Source of the DNA: JBAWXE01 sp037144255
GTDB taxonomy: Bacteria; Bacteroidota; Bacteroidia; Chitinophagales; Chitinophagaceae
DNA length: 17,480 bases
Assembly: GCA_037144255.1 (NCBI GenBank)
Contig: JBAWXE010000056.1
Location: 1 to 17,480 of the forward strand
Direction: 5' to 3'
The position numbers were made by a program, and so were the translations under genes. This document shows positions 10,101-16,387 of this stretch, in pieces; position 1 is the first letter of the stretch; each line of letters begins with the position of its first letter. The notes under the pieces were generated by a model. That model saw only the letters and a list, made by a program, of their open reading frames with translations. It ran no database searches and was not told the origin of the DNA.

Positions 10101-10246
10101 ATATAGTAGGTGTTAATGTATTGGAAGGTAATTTTGAAAAGGGTAGTAACCAACTATCGCTAGGTACAATAGCATCTGGTGTATACATGATGGAATTGAA
10201 TAACTCTCAGGGTGAAAAAGCTATAGTAAGAATCATTAAACAATAA
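4160..10246 (+). CDS. Giant T9SS-exported adhesin-like protein with 13 PKD-like repeats
   Basis: 2028 residues, uninterrupted. The signal peptide spans residues 1-32 (hydrophobic core VIMLMICGMSIAS, cleavage after LRAQ). Residues about 33-199 resemble the choice-of-anchor J/cleaved-adhesin domain (NEGFN, GWT, FDSE, WWIVDNVKV). Residues 200-312 and about 416-525 look like bacterial cadherin-like domains (FIYTP, FTYTP, VSDG and VTDG motifs). Residues 314-411 are Ig-like (YQWQ...YRC). Residues 526-1764 are thirteen tandem PKD-like repeats of 92-103 residues. Residues 1765-1852 form another Ig-like domain (FQWQINGINVG), 1853-1950 an unassigned beta-rich region, and 1951-2028 the T9SS sorting domain (VYPNP, LHIDN, SGVYMMEL). 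Composition is dominated by Thr, Asn, Ser and Gly with little Lys or Arg, typical of surface stalks. The likely role is adhesion or matrix building; the ligand is not visible. No enzymatic domain is seen. Confidence 0.9.
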   Translation: MKKVLTKSAFRTCVIMLMICGMSIASYQLRAQTYFINEGFNTASGTTAPIGWTIKANSGAAADFWRFDNPGNRVAGAPVSGKFAIFDSEHYGTMTNEDVALESPTFSTAGNNRILMQWDQVFPGVIQPGVDSISVEVNDGIVWHKVYGISTFSTTPVNSLSSPSIDISAYAANNTQVKVRFRYTGNFSTWWIVDNVKVCTTSDHDPVFTGGANQTITACQNTNLDLNNLLKVNDADAGQTLSWTVLTPPIHGSLNNNSANSTSNAGNVVPTGFIYTPLSGFASGLQTDDQIVFQVSDGIVSTTTTVNIHVPPAPTITIQPYSMSVMEADNAGFSVGLSNTMGAIYQWQEDQGGGFVNLSNGGMYSGVTSASLLVSGVTAGMNTYQYRCIISYGCTNNDTSNAAILIVTPTAATPVVQFANGDIQTITFCANSIKNNVSGWFNTSVPYNGQSLSYSVLTDPNHGNIDATFGIPFNVNTVFSNPLFFTGNSFTYTPDNNYVGMDTVIIQVTDGVSISTSTIYITINPVPDVSAISNKMYCNGNATTIVPLTGSVTGSYFNYFTSGSPITSGAGDVPSFIARNNNGAPVTSQIGIVPFYTNAGTTCKGDTGYYHVTIFPTPRVVRHDTVLCNNVATNIQIQSNLPPTFASNVTYDWTNDNTNIGLGNNGSVGFPAFTTTNTTSGPATAAITGKISITPTYTDNTSGFSCQGPSETFSITVLPNATIDPIADQYYCIGATTNAITLSGTGTQYQWLNGTQWVIDTTVANASVPTIGNIPSFVAGEVLGVPTNHLAPITVFTTYTYGGSTCSSTNSQTFYFHTDPLPVIDSIPDQTICNGTISPTISITSVIPSTYIWTCSDTTIGLAASGAGDIPSFLAVNNGITLKTATITVTPTAISVLACSGPVMTFTITVVPTPTVNQVPDQPYCYGATTNPIILTGVHTEYDWTNGTIWNIGGVTNNGSVTIGIGNVPSFVIPAYTGGTTISFPITVTPIYTYQGKVCNGSNLMTFNYVVDIPAHIDPIQSQVLCNGTITTDIIMTGSNSGNTLFNWSNSDTTIGLTASGTGEIPPFTAINTGNAPVTATITVTPQSTVGLMCNGTPTTFTITVNPTPTVDTISDQHYCADIASTPIHFTGYVPGTQFSWSGAVNNPATASGTGDISPYTTVNNGITPLSDLIYISPSYTYAGLTCYGTISSFQINVEPHPTVNATTDIVTCNGVSTGAINFSGAVPGTVFNWTNDRTTIGLVANGTGDIGSFIASNSVASIIAGTIITTPTYTNSGLTCSGTPDTFTISVNPATVSVNNIPNQVLCSGSTTTAINFSGSAPGTVYNWANSNPAIGLSTNSAGDIAPFTVVNSGTTVLASTISVTPVYAVSGGTCTGTTKSFTITINPKPTINPIPDQVLCNNTMTSASFSSSVPGTVFDWINSAPGIGLISTGTGNIPAFSAINNGTLPVIASVNVTSTYTNAGLACPSTPSSFTITVNPTTSVDPVPDQLICSGTSTTSVNFTGGLSGTIYSWTNSAPSIGLVNSATGNIASFVANNFTQAIVNANIVATPLYTNAGVTCTGNPIAFTITVNPAPIVSSVPNQVLCAGTATAIGFSGGAAGTVYNWTNNNTSVGIAALGSGDITNFIATNNDTIPAVATLQVTPSFTYSGLTCTGLPSTSIMTVNPNPTVDAVLDQVICHGYPSTPINFTGSVPGTLYTWGNNNPSIGIISSGTGDIPSFIATNPSNVSSFATFTVTPSYTSSGVTCTGSLTSFNISVNPTTTSSLSITSNNNNITAGDTVTFTAVTSVVGGIFQWQINGINVGTNSNTFTYTPISGDNVKCIVTSPVGVCYSSIITTSNTILMIVNAPPTPLLSLSAGGISIASPGTVIPISVSLSNAGNNYTIIWYNKGVPFDTIFAPATAATFTKDGVTDTIVAKIYVPYPGFIDSALSNPYIFYTDLSVGNVNGFRSIFVYPNPTMDQLHIDNVQGLTSYRVFNIVGVNVLEGNFEKGSNQLSLGTIASGVYMMELNNSQGEKAIVRIIKQ
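5735..9451 (+). repeat. Tandem array of 13 PKD-like repeats within the giant adhesin-like gene
   Basis: Repeats start at protein residues 526, 618, 721, 822, 914, 1016, 1109, 1202, 1296, 1391, 1484, 1578 and 1671 and end at 1764. The consensus begins PTV..IPDQ.xCNG, continues with an aromatic-x-W strand, a G[TA]G[DN]IPSF turn and TPTYT..G.TC.G, and ends FTITVNPT. Each copy has one cysteine near position 10-13 and another at roughly 68-89, depending on repeat length. Repeats 3 and 5 carry an NGT.W variant that lengthens them. At DNA level the copies are diverged, apart from short identical stretches such as the 18-base one shared by repeats 4 and 6. Confidence 0.88.
6320..7483 (+). repeat. Tandem two-repeat duplication (repeats 3-4 copied as 5-6)
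   Basis: Repeat 3 (6320-6622) resembles repeat 5 (6899-7204): both have YC[IY]GATTN and a W.NGT.W strand found nowhere else in the array. Repeat 4 (6623-6898) resembles repeat 6 (7205-7483): both have SDTTIGL.ASG and TATITVTP. The 18 bases TAGTGATACTACAATAGG occur identically at 6724-6741 and 7309-7326, 585 bases apart, which is exactly one two-repeat unit. This indicates that the array grew at least once by duplicating a pair of domains. Confidence 0.65.
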
Positions 10247-10249
10247 AAA

Positions 10250-10284
10250 ATCGCCCAACTTTTAGAAACTAAAAGTTGGGCGAT
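10250..10284. terminator. Bidirectional intrinsic terminator
   Basis: A perfect 16-bp stem (10250-10265 with 10269-10284) closes a 3-base AAA loop and contains the GC-rich block CGCCCAAC. It is placed 3 bases after the stop codon of the giant gene and 21 bases beyond the stop of the convergent dehydrogenase gene. An A-run at 10245-10250 supplies the U-tract for minus-strand transcripts. On the plus strand the downstream tract is only moderately T-rich. Confidence 0.88.
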
Positions 10285-10305
10285 AATATTGTTCTATTTT
10301 CATTA

Positions 10306-11637
10306 TTAGGAAACTTCTTCTGTAAAATGAATACCGTAATGTGCTAATTCTGTTAGCAATGGGCGATATACCAAGGGCATATTAGGTATTAATACTCCCT
10401 TTGGTGGGTTGATCTTCTTGTTTAAAACCATTCTAGCCAATATACCCATTGGTAAACCAACTGTTTTAGCCATAGCAGAGAATTCTTTATTCTCTCCCTT
10501 TATCACCATGGTACTGGTAAGTTTTACTTTAGCATCTTTATGTACATAGTCTACCTCATGTTGCATCACAACCATGTCCTTTTCTTTAGGACCCATATCC
10601 CATTTTTCTAACAACAGATCTAATAATATTTCTGAAGAAGTAGAATTTTTTCTATTGATGATCTTTTGATTAAATAGTCCCAACCATGATAACATGGACA
10701 TTACTTTATCATCAGTAGTGATATTCAGTTTATGAGCCACGTGGGCTTGCAATGAAATGTTGCTTTCTGTATGTCCGGTTTTTTTACTGATCCAGGCAGC
10801 ATAGGATAAGGTACTTGTATCCATTACATCTGTTTCATCAGGCAGCCCTAATGCAACAATGGCATTCCATCCTTTACAAAAATCAGGATATCGTAATGTA
10901 GCTCTTATGAAAGTTTTAATATCAGGTACATCATATAGTTCCAGATATCTTAAAGAATCTCTATTAGGGTAATATGCTAATGCACCTACACCATCTACCT
11001 TTATTTTTTTATTGTTCTCAAACATCTTCTCATAAGATGTATGTACATGCTTTCCTTGTTGTAGATACTGAGCACCATCCTTACCGGCTGTTACCACATT
11101 CTTTGGATTCCAACTAAATTTATAATGCCAAGGATTAGTATCATTTTCAGGTGCTACCAAACCGCCGCAGTAAGACTTGAAAGATGTGATAGAACCGGCC
11201 ACACGTTGTATACTGTGTATGATTTGATTAGCTGTCATATGATCTATGCCCGGGTCCAGTCCCATTTCACACATGAACATAAGACCTGCTTCCCGCACAG
11301 CTAGATCCATTTCTTTCATCTCTTCAGAGATATAAGAAGATGTGATAAGGTTCTTTCTATGTTTTAAACAGTCTTTTGCAAGGTGTATATGCAATTGAGG
11401 GGGCATTAGAGAGACTACAATGTCAGCTTTCATCACAAGTGGTTCACGCTCAGTGGCATTCGTAATATCAATTACAGCCATTTCTCCGTGAGGATTCCCC
11501 TTTATTTTTTCTAGTATTGCTTCTGCGCTACCATCAGCTACAATAATCTTCCATTTATTTCGCGGAGCGTGTGATAACAAATAGTGAATGAGGTAAATAG
11601 ATGATTTACCAGCACCGGCAACCAATATAGTTTGCAT
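10306..11637 (-). CDS. Saccharopine dehydrogenase family protein (glutamate-forming type)
   Basis: 443 residues from the ATG at 11635-11637. The frame extends four codons upstream to a TTG, but the ATG gives MQTILVAGAGKSS, the standard start of this family with the Rossmann nucleotide loop at residues 7-13. Other family features are SLMPP, which closes the cofactor domain, the GLDPGIDHMTA motif (126-136), and CGGLVAPENDTNPWHYKFSW (157-176) in the substrate domain. The length matches single-domain saccharopine reductases/dehydrogenases. The expected reaction is NAD(P)+-dependent cleavage of saccharopine to glutamate and aminoadipate semialdehyde in the cytoplasm, one step of lysine catabolism. 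Its usual partner, lysine-ketoglutarate reductase, is not in the window. It is transcribed convergently to the giant adhesin-like gene and divergently from the thioesterase gene. The direction of the reaction in vivo and the cofactor preference cannot be read from the sequence. Confidence 0.88.
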   Translation of the reverse strand: MQTILVAGAGKSSIYLIHYLLSHAPRNKWKIIVADGSAEAILEKIKGNPHGEMAVIDITNATEREPLVMKADIVVSLMPPQLHIHLAKDCLKHRKNLITSSYISEEMKEMDLAVREAGLMFMCEMGLDPGIDHMTANQIIHSIQRVAGSITSFKSYCGGLVAPENDTNPWHYKFSWNPKNVVTAGKDGAQYLQQGKHVHTSYEKMFENNKKIKVDGVGALAYYPNRDSLRYLELYDVPDIKTFIRATLRYPDFCKGWNAIVALGLPDETDVMDTSTLSYAAWISKKTGHTESNISLQAHVAHKLNITTDDKVMSMLSWLGLFNQKIINRKNSTSSEILLDLLLEKWDMGPKEKDMVVMQHEVDYVHKDAKVKLTSTMVIKGENKEFSAMAKTVGLPMGILARMVLNKKINPPKGVLIPNMPLVYRPLLTELAHYGIHFTEEVS

Positions 11638-11678
11638 AGATTTATTCAAAAGTATCTATATAATTAGTCTGAAAGAAA

Positions 11679-11694
11679 TGGGTATTTTTACCCA
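11679..11694. repeat. Small inverted repeat in the saccharopine dehydrogenase leader
   Basis: TGGGTA and TACCCA (11679-11684 and 11689-11694) are separated by TTTT. The element lies between the proposed -7 box (11705-11712) and the start codon at 11637, in the 5' leader or near the transcription start. It could be an operator or a small hairpin. Confidence 0.35.
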
Positions 11695-11704
11695 AATTCA
11701 CCAT

Positions 11705-11736
11705 CAAAAATAATAGTATTGTTTGTTAATTACAAT
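11705..11736 (-). promoter_or_regulatory. Bacteroidota-type promoter for saccharopine dehydrogenase
   Basis: Read on the minus strand, TATTTTTG (11705-11712) matches the -7 consensus TAnnTTTG exactly. ATTG (11733-11736) matches TTTG at three of four positions, with 20 bases between. Transcription would start near 11698 and give a leader of about 60 bases. Confidence 0.5.
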
Positions 11737-11850
11737 CTTTATTTTATTTATATATTTCACATATCTATTTAATACCATGCAATTATTTCTGTAATTTGGA
11801 AATCATACGATATAAGTATAGAAAACCTTAATGCGTTATGCATAGGTACA

Positions 11851-12216
11851 ATGGGAGAAATACTTAATATAAAATTTATAGGCATTGGAGATAATTACCT
11901 AAAAGCTACGATGCCTGTTAATGATAACTCTCGTCAAACCTACGGTTTACTTCATGGTGGTGCTTCAGCTGCCCTTGCAGAAACTGTGGGCAGTATAGCA
12001 TCTTCTCTTTGTATTGATCTTGAAAAAAAGATGTGTGTAGGAATAGAAATTAATTGTAATCATGTAAGAGGCAAAAAGGAGGGAATAATCACTGCCACTG
12101 CTGAACCATTATATATTGGTGCTACTTCTCATGTATGGGATATAAAGATCAGAGATGAGCGTGAAAAATTGATATGTGTCAGCCGTCTTACAGTGGCAGT
12201 TTTGAATAAAAAATAA
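11851..12216 (+). CDS. PaaI-type hotdog-fold acyl-CoA thioesterase
   Basis: 121 residues from the first ATG. The hotdog thioesterase signature GLLHGGASAALAETVGS spans residues 32-48, with the HGG helix and E44 at the usual catalytic position. Later strands (VGIEINCNHVRG, ATAEPLYIGATSHVWDIKI, SRLTVAVL) follow the PaaI/MenI/EntH pattern. It would hydrolyse a CoA thioester in the cytoplasm. Candidate substrates are aryl-CoA compounds such as 1,4-dihydroxy-2-naphthoyl-CoA of menaquinone synthesis, but the sequence does not decide. The frame is open back to a stop at 11770-11772, and codons 11812-11850 read ISIENLNALCIGT, which looks like the N-terminal helix of this family. No ATG, GTG or TTG occurs in that stretch, so the true start may be an unusual codon such as ATA at 11812 or ATT at 11794. 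I give the conventional ATG start. Confidence 0.82.
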   Translation: MGEILNIKFIGIGDNYLKATMPVNDNSRQTYGLLHGGASAALAETVGSIASSLCIDLEKKMCVGIEINCNHVRGKKEGIITATAEPLYIGATSHVWDIKIRDEREKLICVSRLTVAVLNKK

Positions 12217-12247
12217 CACTTGGATGATATTGATCCTAATACACTTA

Positions 12248-12267
12248 TAATCCACATCTGTGGATAG
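12248..12267. promoter_or_regulatory. Inverted pair of DnaA-box-like sequences upstream of gyrA
   Basis: TAATCCACA (12248-12256) and TGTGGATAG (12259-12267) each differ at one position from the DnaA box TTATCCACA or its complement. They form a 7-bp inverted repeat around a 2-base centre. The pair ends 30 bases before the gyrA -7 element, a position where an activator or repressor could bind. DnaA binding is an inference from similarity to the consensus. Confidence 0.4.
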
Positions 12268-12297
12268 TTTTAGCCCCAATTTCCAATCTATTTTCAT

Positions 12298-12305
12298 TAT
12301 ATTTG
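12298..12305 (+). promoter_or_regulatory. gyrA promoter, -7 element
   Basis: TATATTTG matches TAnnTTTG exactly. No good TTTG lies at the usual distance upstream; TTTC at 12280-12283 is too close at 14 bases, so the -33 contact may be weak or replaced by a regulator. Transcription would start about 12311, leaving a leader of only some 20 bases before the ATG at 12330. Confidence 0.5.
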
Positions 12306-12329
12306 CCAGTATTTTTTTAATATGCATCT

Positions 12330-14975
12330 ATGGATCAAAACAACCAGGATCTAACCCCTCAGGAAGGCTCTAATAACGAATCGAACAGGATCATTCAGAT
12401 TAACATCGAGGAACAAATGAAAACTGCTTATATCGACTATTCTATGTCGGTTATTGTAGGTCGTGCATTGCCCGATGTTCGCGATGGTTTAAAGCCTGTA
12501 CACCGCCGAGTACTCTTTGCCATGCATGAATTAGGTACCAGTTACAACAAAGCTCATAAGAAATGTGCCCGTATTGTCGGTGAGGTATTAGGTAAATACC
12601 ATCCGCATGGCGATACATCAGTATATGATGCCATGGTACGTATGGCTCAACCTTGGAGCATGCGCTATATGATGGTGGATGGTCAGGGTAACTTCGGTTC
12701 TCAAGATGGTGATGGTCCGGCTGCAATGCGTTATACAGAGGCTCGTCTGCAACGCCTTGCCGAGAGCATGATGGAAGATCTGGATAAAGAGACAGTAGAT
12801 TTTACGCTCAACTTCGATGATACTTTACAGGAACCAACCGTAATGCCTACCCGTATCCCTCAATTATTATTGAACGGGTCTTCGGGTATTGCAGTAGGAA
12901 TGGCTACCAATATGATGCCTCACAACCTTACAGAGGTAATCGATGGTTGTATAGCATACATAGAGAATAAAGAAATAACAATTGACGAACTGATGAAGTT
13001 CGTTAAAGCCCCTGATTTCCCAACAGGTGGTGTTATCTATGGTATAGATGGAATCAAACAAGGTATGCATACCGGTAGAGGTCGTGTTGTTTTACGCGGT
13101 AAGACAACTATCGAGACCACTAAAAATGGTAAAGAACAAATCGTAATAACAGAAGTACCTTATCAGGTGAGCCGCGATGCACTGGCGGAAAAGATAGGTT
13201 ATTTGGTAAATAATAAGATCATCGATGGTATTACTCACGTTGCCAACGAATCTAATAAAGATGGAACTCGTCTTGTAGTAGAATTGCGCAGAGATGCTGT
13301 AGCACAAGTGGTTATTAACCAATTGTTCAAGTTCAGCGAACTGCAAACTTCTTATGGTATTAATAATGTGGCATTGGTAGGTGGTCGGCCTCGTACTTTA
13401 AACCTAAAAGATCTCATATCTGAGTTTGTCAATTTCCGTCATGAGGTTATAGTTCGTCGTACAGAGTACGAACTGCGTGAAGCTAAAAAACGTGCACACA
13501 TATTAGAAGGCTATATCATTGCATTAGATCACCTAGATGCTGTTATCGCATTGATTCGTGGATCTGCAAATCCTGATGATGCGAAAGTAGGTCTGATGAC
13601 CGAATTCGGTATGACCGAAATTCAAGCTAAAGCTGTATTGGAATTGCGTTTGCAACGCCTAACAGGCATGGAGATCGATAAGATCCGTGAAGAACATGCA
13701 GAATTAATGAGACTCATTGCTCATTTGCAAGAGATATTGGATAATGAGGGTATGAGGTTCCAGATCATCAAAGATGAATTACTGGAAGTGCAAAAGAAAT
13801 TTGGCGATGAACGTAAATCAGAAATTCAATACCTCGCAAATGAAATGCGTATTGAAGATCTGATAGAAGATGAAGATGTGGTGATCACTGTTTCTCATCT
13901 GGGTTATATCAAACGTACTTCTGTATCTGAATACCGTTCACAACGCCGCGGCGGACGTGGTGCGATGGCCGGACGTACGCGCGATGCAGATTATATCGAG
14001 CATCTATTTGTAGCATCTACTCACCACACACTTTTATTCTTTACAGAAAAAGGGCGTTGTTATTGGATGAAGGTATATGAGATACCTGAAACTGATAGAA
14101 ATGCCAAAGGACGTGCCATTCAAAACCTGATTCAATTACCTCAGGATGATAAGATACGTACCGTAATAGATGTTAAGAATTTTGAGGATAAAGATTATAT
14201 CAATAGCCATTATATAGTACTCTGTACCAAACAAGGTATCATTAAGAAAACAGTACTGGAAGAATTTAGCCGTCCTCGTCAAAATGGTGTCAATGCTATT
14301 ACCATACAAGAAGGCGACCAGCTACTGGATGCTTCGTTGACCAATGGCAGCAGTTATATCATGATGGCTGTTAAGTCGGGTAGAGCTATTTCTTTCCCTG
14401 AAGAAAAAGTACGTTCTACTGGCCGTGGTGCAATAGGTGTATTTGGTATCGAACTGGAAAATGATAAAGATGAAGTAATAGGCATGCTTTGCATTTCCAG
14501 AGAAAGTGCCAATAAACATATCCTCGTAGTATCTGAAAAAGGACTGGGTAAAAGAACTCCATTCTTAGAGAAAGTAGAAGAAGGTGAAAATGTGGATGAA
14601 CTGTCTAATGTTGTTGAGGTGGCAGATGCTGATGGTAATAATCATAAATATCTCTTGTCTTACCGTATCACTAATCGTGGTGGAAAAGGTGTTAAGACCA
14701 TAAATATTACAGAAAAAACAGGCTCATTAGTTGGTTTATTGTCTGTTGAAGAAGGTGACGATCTGATGATCACTTGTAAATCAGGTATTACCATCCGTAT
14801 GCGTGTTGCAGATATCAGAGAGGCGGGACGTGCTACGCAGGGTGTTAAACTGATGAATATAGATGATGGTGATTCAATAGCAGCTATAGCTCGTATTGAA
14901 GAACAAGAGGAAGAAGAAAACACAACAGAAGCGACAGATGGCACAGAAACAGGAGAACCACCTGTAACTGAATAA
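12330..14975 (+). CDS. gyrA: DNA gyrase subunit A
   Basis: 881 residues, full length for the family. GyrA with GyrB forms the cytoplasmic A2B2 enzyme that introduces negative supercoils using ATP; GyrA carries the DNA-cleaving tyrosine and the DNA-wrapping domain. Visible landmarks: the breakage-reunion domain opening with YIDYSMSVIVGRALPDVRDG (34-53), the quinolone-determining region HPHGDTSVYDAMVRMAQ (91-107), and the active-site Tyr135 in AAMRYTEARL. The GyrA box QRRGGRG (538-544) separates gyrase from topoisomerase IV ParC, and a beta-pinwheel C-terminal domain follows. The tail is acidic (EEQEEEEN and beyond). The residue equivalent to E. coli Ser83 is Thr96, Ala84 corresponds to Ser97, and Asp87 to Asp100. 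The gene has its own promoter-like -7 element and is followed after 111 bp by a TPR gene. gyrB is not in the window. Confidence 0.98.
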   Translation: MDQNNQDLTPQEGSNNESNRIIQINIEEQMKTAYIDYSMSVIVGRALPDVRDGLKPVHRRVLFAMHELGTSYNKAHKKCARIVGEVLGKYHPHGDTSVYDAMVRMAQPWSMRYMMVDGQGNFGSQDGDGPAAMRYTEARLQRLAESMMEDLDKETVDFTLNFDDTLQEPTVMPTRIPQLLLNGSSGIAVGMATNMMPHNLTEVIDGCIAYIENKEITIDELMKFVKAPDFPTGGVIYGIDGIKQGMHTGRGRVVLRGKTTIETTKNGKEQIVITEVPYQVSRDALAEKIGYLVNNKIIDGITHVANESNKDGTRLVVELRRDAVAQVVINQLFKFSELQTSYGINNVALVGGRPRTLNLKDLISEFVNFRHEVIVRRTEYELREAKKRAHILEGYIIALDHLDAVIALIRGSANPDDAKVGLMTEFGMTEIQAKAVLELRLQRLTGMEIDKIREEHAELMRLIAHLQEILDNEGMRFQIIKDELLEVQKKFGDERKSEIQYLANEMRIEDLIEDEDVVITVSHLGYIKRTSVSEYRSQRRGGRGAMAGRTRDADYIEHLFVASTHHTLLFFTEKGRCYWMKVYEIPETDRNAKGRAIQNLIQLPQDDKIRTVIDVKNFEDKDYINSHYIVLCTKQGIIKKTVLEEFSRPRQNGVNAITIQEGDQLLDASLTNGSSYIMMAVKSGRAISFPEEKVRSTGRGAIGVFGIELENDKDEVIGMLCISRESANKHILVVSEKGLGKRTPFLEKVEEGENVDELSNVVEVADADGNNHKYLLSYRITNRGGKGVKTINITEKTGSLVGLLSVEEGDDLMITCKSGITIRMRVADIREAGRATQGVKLMNIDDGDSIAAIARIEEQEEEENTTEATDGTETGEPPVTE

Positions 14976-14981
14976 TGTCAT

Positions 14982-15011
14982 TTTGTTTGTTGCAATTATG
15001 TTTTAATTTTC
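14982..15011 (+). promoter_or_regulatory. Candidate promoter between gyrA and the TPR gene
   Basis: TTTG at 14982-14985 and TAATTTTC at 15004-15011 (seven of eight consensus positions) are 18 bases apart, within the normal range. Transcription would start near 15018, about 70 bases before the ATG at 15087. No terminator hairpin is evident after gyrA, so read-through from gyrA is also possible. Confidence 0.4.
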
Positions 15012-15086
15012 GCAAAATTCTCTGACCCCTAATAGTTAAGAGAGTATATTAAAGATTTTATCCTTATAAATATTAAAATCAGATCA

Positions 15087-16367
15087 ATGAAAAAGATCAT
15101 TTTTATTGTTGCATGCCTTTGCATGAACAATTTTGCTTGGGCACAAAAAGTGAATATCGAGAATGCCAGAATTTATCTTCGCGATCAGCAATATGATAAA
15201 GCAAAAGCAGCTATCGATGCAGCAGTAAACAATGAATCAACTGCAAAAAATGCCAACGCTTGGTTTACCAGAGGCGATGTTTATATGGCATTAATGGAAA
15301 ACGCAACTTACAAAAAAGATCATCCTACTGAGCATCCTAACCGCGAAGCTGCTAGATCATATATCAAAGTAGTAGAATTAAAACCGGATTATCCAAAAGA
15401 AGACATCAATCCTCGTCTGTATATTTCAGCTCAATTATTCTATAACGATGCAGCTAATTCATACAATAACAAAGAATATCAGGAAGCTGTAGATCTTGCT
15501 CGTTTTGTAAAAGAAATATATTCCATGGATGCTGGTAAGAGATTCCATGGTATCGCCGGTTTTGATACAGTAGCAGCAGAAGCTTCTGTATTAAGCGCCT
15601 TCAGCAATTATTATGCAGATCATTATGATGACGCATTACCATTATTACTTGCTGTAAAAGACAACCCTTATGTTAAAAAACAAGCTAACGTTTATCTGAT
15701 TTTAGCTACTTTATACAGAAAGAAAAACAATGAAGCAGATCTACTGGCAATAGTACAAGAAGGCAGAAAGCAGTTTCCTGATAATCAGAATCTGAAGAAT
15801 GAAGAACTCAACTACTACATTAGAACAGGCAAACAAGATGAACTGGTAAAGAAACTGGAAGAGTCTGTAGCGCAAAGTCCTAATAATGCCGAGTTGCAGT
15901 TCAATTTAGCTACTAGTTATAATAACCTGGCTTTCCCTAAAGATGAAAAAGGTAAGGACCAACCAAAACCTGCTGCTTATGCTGATTATATCAAGAAAGC
16001 AGAAGCTGCTTACCTAAAAGCCATTAATATTGATCCTAAGAACGCTGTATACAATTACAATACAGGTGCATTATATTTCAATCAGGCTATCGAAGTCAAT
16101 GACCAAATGAATGCATTGTCTACCAGCGCCGCTGATATGAAGAAATATGATGAACTGAAAGCAAAACGCGATGCAATGTTTGTACAAGCAATGCCTTTCT
16201 TAGAAACAACCTATTCTCAGTTAGAACCAAAATCATCTACACTTAACAACGATGATAAATTTACATATAAGTCTTGTCTTATTGCGTTGAAAGAGATATA
16301 CTCTCGCCAAAATAAAATGGACAAAGCCAACGAAATGAAAGGCAAATTAGATACCATGAAAAAATAA
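15087..16367 (+). CDS. Exported tetratricopeptide-repeat protein
   Basis: 426 residues with a clear signal peptide (MKKIIFIVACLCMNNFAWAQ, cleavage expected after residue 20). There is no T9SS domain and no lipobox at the cleavage site, so a periplasmic location is most likely. The mature part is almost wholly helical and Ala-, Lys- and Asn-rich. It shows TPR-like helix pairs: YLRDQQYDKAKAAIDAAV near the N-terminus, YNNKEYQEAVDLARFV in the middle, and AELQFNLATSYNNLA followed by AEAAYLKAINIDPKNAVYNY towards the C-terminus. TPR proteins are scaffolds for protein-protein contacts; the partner cannot be told from the sequence. It follows gyrA on the same strand, with a candidate promoter in the gap, and ends at a strong terminator. 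From memory, an exported TPR gene next to gyrA recurs in Bacteroidota, but I could not check this here. Confidence 0.88.
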   Translation: MKKIIFIVACLCMNNFAWAQKVNIENARIYLRDQQYDKAKAAIDAAVNNESTAKNANAWFTRGDVYMALMENATYKKDHPTEHPNREAARSYIKVVELKPDYPKEDINPRLYISAQLFYNDAANSYNNKEYQEAVDLARFVKEIYSMDAGKRFHGIAGFDTVAAEASVLSAFSNYYADHYDDALPLLLAVKDNPYVKKQANVYLILATLYRKKNNEADLLAIVQEGRKQFPDNQNLKNEELNYYIRTGKQDELVKKLEESVAQSPNNAELQFNLATSYNNLAFPKDEKGKDQPKPAAYADYIKKAEAAYLKAINIDPKNAVYNYNTGALYFNQAIEVNDQMNALSTSAADMKKYDELKAKRDAMFVQAMPFLETTYSQLEPKSSTLNNDDKFTYKSCLIALKEIYSRQNKMDKANEMKGKLDTMKK

Positions 16368-16387
16368 TAACTCACCTCATATCATTT

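Noticed and set aside
12248..12267. Replication origin
   Set aside because: Only two imperfect DnaA-box-like sequences, no further boxes or unwinding region nearby, and no dnaA or dnaN gene in the window.
12451..13346. Minus-strand open frames within gyrA
   Set aside because: They have no recognisable protein features and overlap highly conserved gyrase sequence on the plus strand.
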